NCBI GenBank assembly: GCA_017961765.1
Contig: JAGCWQ010000116.1
Span: 1-64,000 of the forward strand
Length of the DNA stretch: 64,000 nt
Origin: Paludibacteraceae bacterium
Lineage (GTDB): Bacteria; Bacteroidota; Bacteroidia; Bacteroidales; Paludibacteraceae
Direction of reading: 5' to 3'
The notes beneath the pieces are model-generated. The model was not told the DNA's origin. It did not search any database and saw only the letters and a list, made by a program, of their open reading frames with translations. Position numbers and translations under genes: made by a program. Shown here piece by piece: positions 63,360-64,000 of this stretch; position 1 is the stretch's first letter; every line of letters starts with the position of its first letter.

Positions 63360-63653
63360 ATGAAATCGATATTAATAACATTCGACCAAGCCTACTACGA
63401 GCGAATCATCTCCACATTGGAGAAACAAGGTTGCCGTGGATTCACGTACTTGGAGCAAGTACAAGGTCGAGGAAGCAAGACTGGAGAACCCCACTACGGA
63501 AGCCACGCCTGGCCTTCCATGTGTTCGGCCATCATCAGCGTGGTGGAGGACGACAAGGTTCAAAAGATATTGGACATTCTCCATGCGATGGACAAGCAGA
63601 CCGAGCAATTGGGACTACGTGCTTTTGTCTGGAACATAGAGCAAACCATTTAA
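63360..63653 (+). CDS. PG0541-family transporter-associated protein
   Basis: A 97-residue protein starting MKSILITFDQAYYERIISTL with QGCRGFTYLEQVQGRGSKTG and EPHYGSHAWPSMCSAIISVV. It has the ferredoxin-like build of PII-type signalling proteins and the conserved features of the Porphyromonas PG0541 group, which is always tied to RND operons. It is the last gene of the efflux operon, followed by a strong terminator. It may sense a ligand and adjust the pump; no activity is proven. Confidence 0.85.
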   Translation: MKSILITFDQAYYERIISTLEKQGCRGFTYLEQVQGRGSKTGEPHYGSHAWPSMCSAIISVVEDDKVQKILDILHAMDKQTEQLGLRAFVWNIEQTI

Positions 63654-63704
63654 TAGAGAGAACGGGGCGGTGACTTCCAGCAAACCACCGTTCTTAGAGA
63701 TAGC

Positions 63705-63752
63705 AAAAGGAAGAGAGGATGCCCTTCGGAGCGCATCCTCTCTTCCTTTTTT
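63705..63752 (+). terminator. strong terminator of the efflux operon
   Basis: A stem of about 18 bp (63705-63722 with 63733-63750, AAGGAAGAGAGGATGC / GCATCCTCTCTTCCTT) with a 10-base loop and a T-run. The A-run on the left could let it serve the leftward WYL gene as well. Confidence 0.92.
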
Positions 63753-63809
63753 GAACAAGATTTCCAAGAATCAGACAATTGACAATGCATCCCGCCAAAA
63801 GCGAAGTAC

Positions 63810-64000
63810 CTACTCTTCCTCGTACAAACTTAGGGCCTGCCTCAGCTTGTCTCGCATGAAGGCCACCGCATTTCGTGGCTCAAGAATTTTGAAGCCAGAC
63901 CCATACGACAAGAAAACCGAATAGAGTTCAAAGTTGATTACCACCTCTATGCTAAAAGTACAAGAACCCGTTTCTGGATCTTCCTCTATGACTTGTTGAG
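63810..64000 (-). CDS. WYL-domain regulator, C-terminal fragment
   Basis: On the minus strand the frame is open from the window edge to a TAG at 63812-63810, giving 62 residues: a strand TGSCTFSIEVVINFELYSVF, then LSYGSGFKILEPRNAVAFMR and a closing helix RDKLRQALSLYEEE. The pattern strand, LSYG-x-x-(F/V)-x-(I/V)-LEP, helix is the usual end of WYL-domain transcription regulators. The DNA-binding part lies outside the window. The call rests on a short piece. Confidence 0.7.
   Translation of the reverse strand, partial: QQVIEEDPETGSCTFSIEVVINFELYSVFLSYGSGFKILEPRNAVAFMRDKLRQALSLYEEE

Noticed and set aside
63670..63924. Small plus-strand gene after the efflux operon
   Set aside because: It runs through the strong terminator hairpin and is antisense to the WYL-type C-terminal fragment, which has clear family wording.

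Overview
This window is chromosomal DNA of a member of the Bacteroidota, most likely order Bacteroidales; I cannot name the genus. The evidence is two kinds of type IX secretion (T9SS) C-terminal sorting domain, promoters with the Bacteroidota TTTG / TAnnTTTG boxes, a capsule Wzz plus multi-SLBB export pair, BspA-like leucine-rich repeats, a PG0541-type efflux accessory gene, and a contractile injection locus ordered as in other Bacteroidota.

Layout. 0-5.2 kb: the end of a 2-hydroxyacyl-CoA dehydratase/activase-type gene, then a convergent Wzz/SLBB polysaccharide export pair. 5.4-6.3 kb: tRNA-Cys with a recognisable promoter and terminator, and a His-rich exported protein. 6.7-11 kb: a secreted CotH/lamin-tail protein with a T9SS tail, followed by a degenerate antisense group II intron lodged between the gene and its terminator. 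11-12.9 kb: a leucine-rich-repeat surface protein flanked by short non-coding repeats.

12.9-34.2 kb, all on the minus strand, is an extracellular contractile injection system (eCIS; Afp/PVC/MAC-like). In transcription order it encodes a DUF4255 terminator protein, an unknown protein, sheath, two tube proteins, a DUF5908 protein, a LysM adaptor, VgrG-like spike, PAAR tip, gp25 wedge, J-like wedge, a fibre-like protein, an Afp12-like wedge, tape measure, AAA+ ATPase, an unknown membrane protein, and a cargo end. The cargo end holds an intact DUF4157 protein with an unknown C-terminus, a DUF4157 remnant, and a predicted aspzincin (M35-like) metallopeptidase. The metallopeptidase keeps the DUF4157 protein's leader but has lost the DUF4157 core by what looks like a precise in-frame deletion. 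There are no capsid, terminase, portal or integrase genes and no TssJLM, so this is neither a prophage nor an ordinary T6SS.

34.2-64 kb: an A-rich divergent spacer; a secreted beta-helix/Ig-like protein; a MATE exporter overlapping a DUF4421 outer-membrane protein; a DUF3298 lipoprotein; rimO; a roughly 4,100-residue cysteine-rich adhesin-like protein with about 27 HYR-type modules and a T9SS type B tail; a TetR-TolC-adaptor-RND-PG0541 efflux operon; and the C-terminal end of a WYL-type regulator at the window edge. Cell-surface and export functions dominate.
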